DNA of 5,708 bases from contig PSRF01000113.1 of assembly GCA_003175865.1 (NCBI GenBank), positions 1-5,708 on the forward strand. Reading direction: 5' to 3'. The stretch is from Blastocatellia bacterium. Its GTDB lineage: Bacteria > Acidobacteriota > Blastocatellia > Pyrinomonadales > Pyrinomonadaceae. Position 1 is the first letter of the stretch. Each line of letters opens with the position of its first letter. The notes under the pieces were generated by a model. It worked only from the letters and a program-made list of their open reading frames with translations, made no database searches and had not been told where the DNA came from. The translations under genes and the position numbers were made by a program. Below are positions 5,231 through 5,708 of the stretch, one piece after another.

Positions 5231-5708
5231 GTTTTTCGTTGGCTCCTGCCGGGCGGCACGAACTCCACCCAACTCCCATTCTGCTTCACAAAAACGCGAG
5301 GCTGCCGGATTTTGAAGCCGTTACTGAAGCCAGGATTATTGGCCAGGAACTTCTTCACCGTAGATTGATCGCCGGTGGCAACTCGCCACTGACCGTCTTC
5401 CTTTACAAGGTATTGTTGCACGACAATCTTTCCTTCTGCTTGTAATGGCTTGACGACGCGCCCATACAAAACCGTGTCGACAACTGCCAGGTTACCGGAT
5501 ACTTTGATTGCGCCAATGTCGAGTCGATCGAGCTCGTAAATATCCTCTGCACGCTGTAACGCATTCACAAACCGATCACGCGACATCCTGGCTCGCGAAG
5601 AAGATGGGAGAACGTCGTAAAGTCCACCGTAGTCTCTCGACTTGAGTTGCTGAAACACTCGTTCGACGGTTTGGCGAACGTCTGATTGGTCAGTCGCATA
5701 GCTAACAC
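5227..5708 (-). CDS. NTF2-like domain protein (N-terminus beyond right edge)
   Basis: The - strand frame is open from the right edge to TAG at 5227-5229, showing 159 residues. The GTG at 5656-5658 is not the likely start: the 16 codons upstream (VSYATDQSDVRQTVER...) continue the same helix, with VERVFQQLKSRDYGGLYDVLP spanning the point. The pattern is that of an NTF2/SnoaL-like cone: N-terminal helices (DVRQTVERVFQQLKSRDYGGLYDVL, SRDRFVNALQRAEDIYEL), then strands IGAIKVSGNLAVVDTVLYGRVV and KIVVQQYLVKEDGQWRVATGD. These domains bind small ligands or act as accessory modules; no catalytic residues can be assigned. After the domain comes an extension of about 45 residues containing VFVKQNGSWVEF, which echoes YLVKEDGQWRV, and a basic end, GRSQRKT. 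Whether it has a signal peptide or membrane anchor cannot be seen. It is convergent with the HTH gene, overlapping by 4 bp. Confidence 0.82.
   Translation of the reverse strand, partial: VSYATDQSDVRQTVERVFQQLKSRDYGGLYDVLPSSSRARMSRDRFVNALQRAEDIYELDRLDIGAIKVSGNLAVVDTVLYGRVVKPLQAEGKIVVQQYLVKEDGQWRVATGDQSTVKKFLANNPGFSNGFKIRQPRVFVKQNGSWVEFVPPGRSQRKT

Overview
The window looks like a stretch of ordinary chromosome from an Acidobacteriota bacterium, probably near the Blastocatellia/Pyrinomonadales. This is inferred from gene content, not from a marker gene. The best indicators are a secreted von Willebrand factor A protein of the type annotated as 'VWFA-related Acidobacterial domain', a DUF3352-like secreted protein with a pseudopilin-like tail of the style abundant in that phylum, and a carboxypeptidase-regulatory-like secreted protein. 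Base composition is near 50% GC by eye. I see no rRNA, tRNA, CRISPR array, insertion sequence or integrase.

Layout from left to right: (1) the last 39 codons of an unidentified + strand gene run in from the left edge. (2) Convergent with it, 10 bp away, is a 761-residue exported DUF3352-like protein on the - strand. (3) A 377-bp intergenic region follows, divergent between that gene and (4) a 61-residue LysW-like zinc-ribbon protein on the + strand, with a GTG start and a good Shine-Dalgarno. (5) Convergent with it is a 346-residue exported VWA protein on the - strand with an intact MIDAS motif. (6) A 206-bp divergent intergenic region holds a perfect TATAAT box, an adjoining 23-bp near-perfect palindrome and an 11-bp tandem duplication. 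(7) Next is a 207-residue exported protein with two predicted beta-sandwich (carboxypeptidase-regulatory-like) repeats, starting at TTG behind a GGAGGT. (8) Then comes an 84-residue excisionase/MerR-type helix-turn-helix protein. (9) Last, a - strand NTF2-like protein is open at the right edge, and its stop codon shares a CTAG with the stop of the HTH gene.

Strands alternate at almost every gene, so this is not one large operon. Only the two-repeat protein and the HTH gene run in the same direction (65 bp apart). The common theme is export: three complete genes have clear signal peptides and domains typical of envelope or extracellular proteins. The LysW-like and HTH proteins are cytoplasmic. 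No complete pathway is encoded here.

The most interesting points are the LysW-like protein, which lacks the C-terminal EDWGE carrier motif and instead ends in a poly-acidic tail closing with Tyr; the DUF3352/pseudopilin-like domain fusion without a pilin N-terminus; and the palindrome abutting the -10 box of the VWA gene. None of these proves a new system, but each gives a concrete test.
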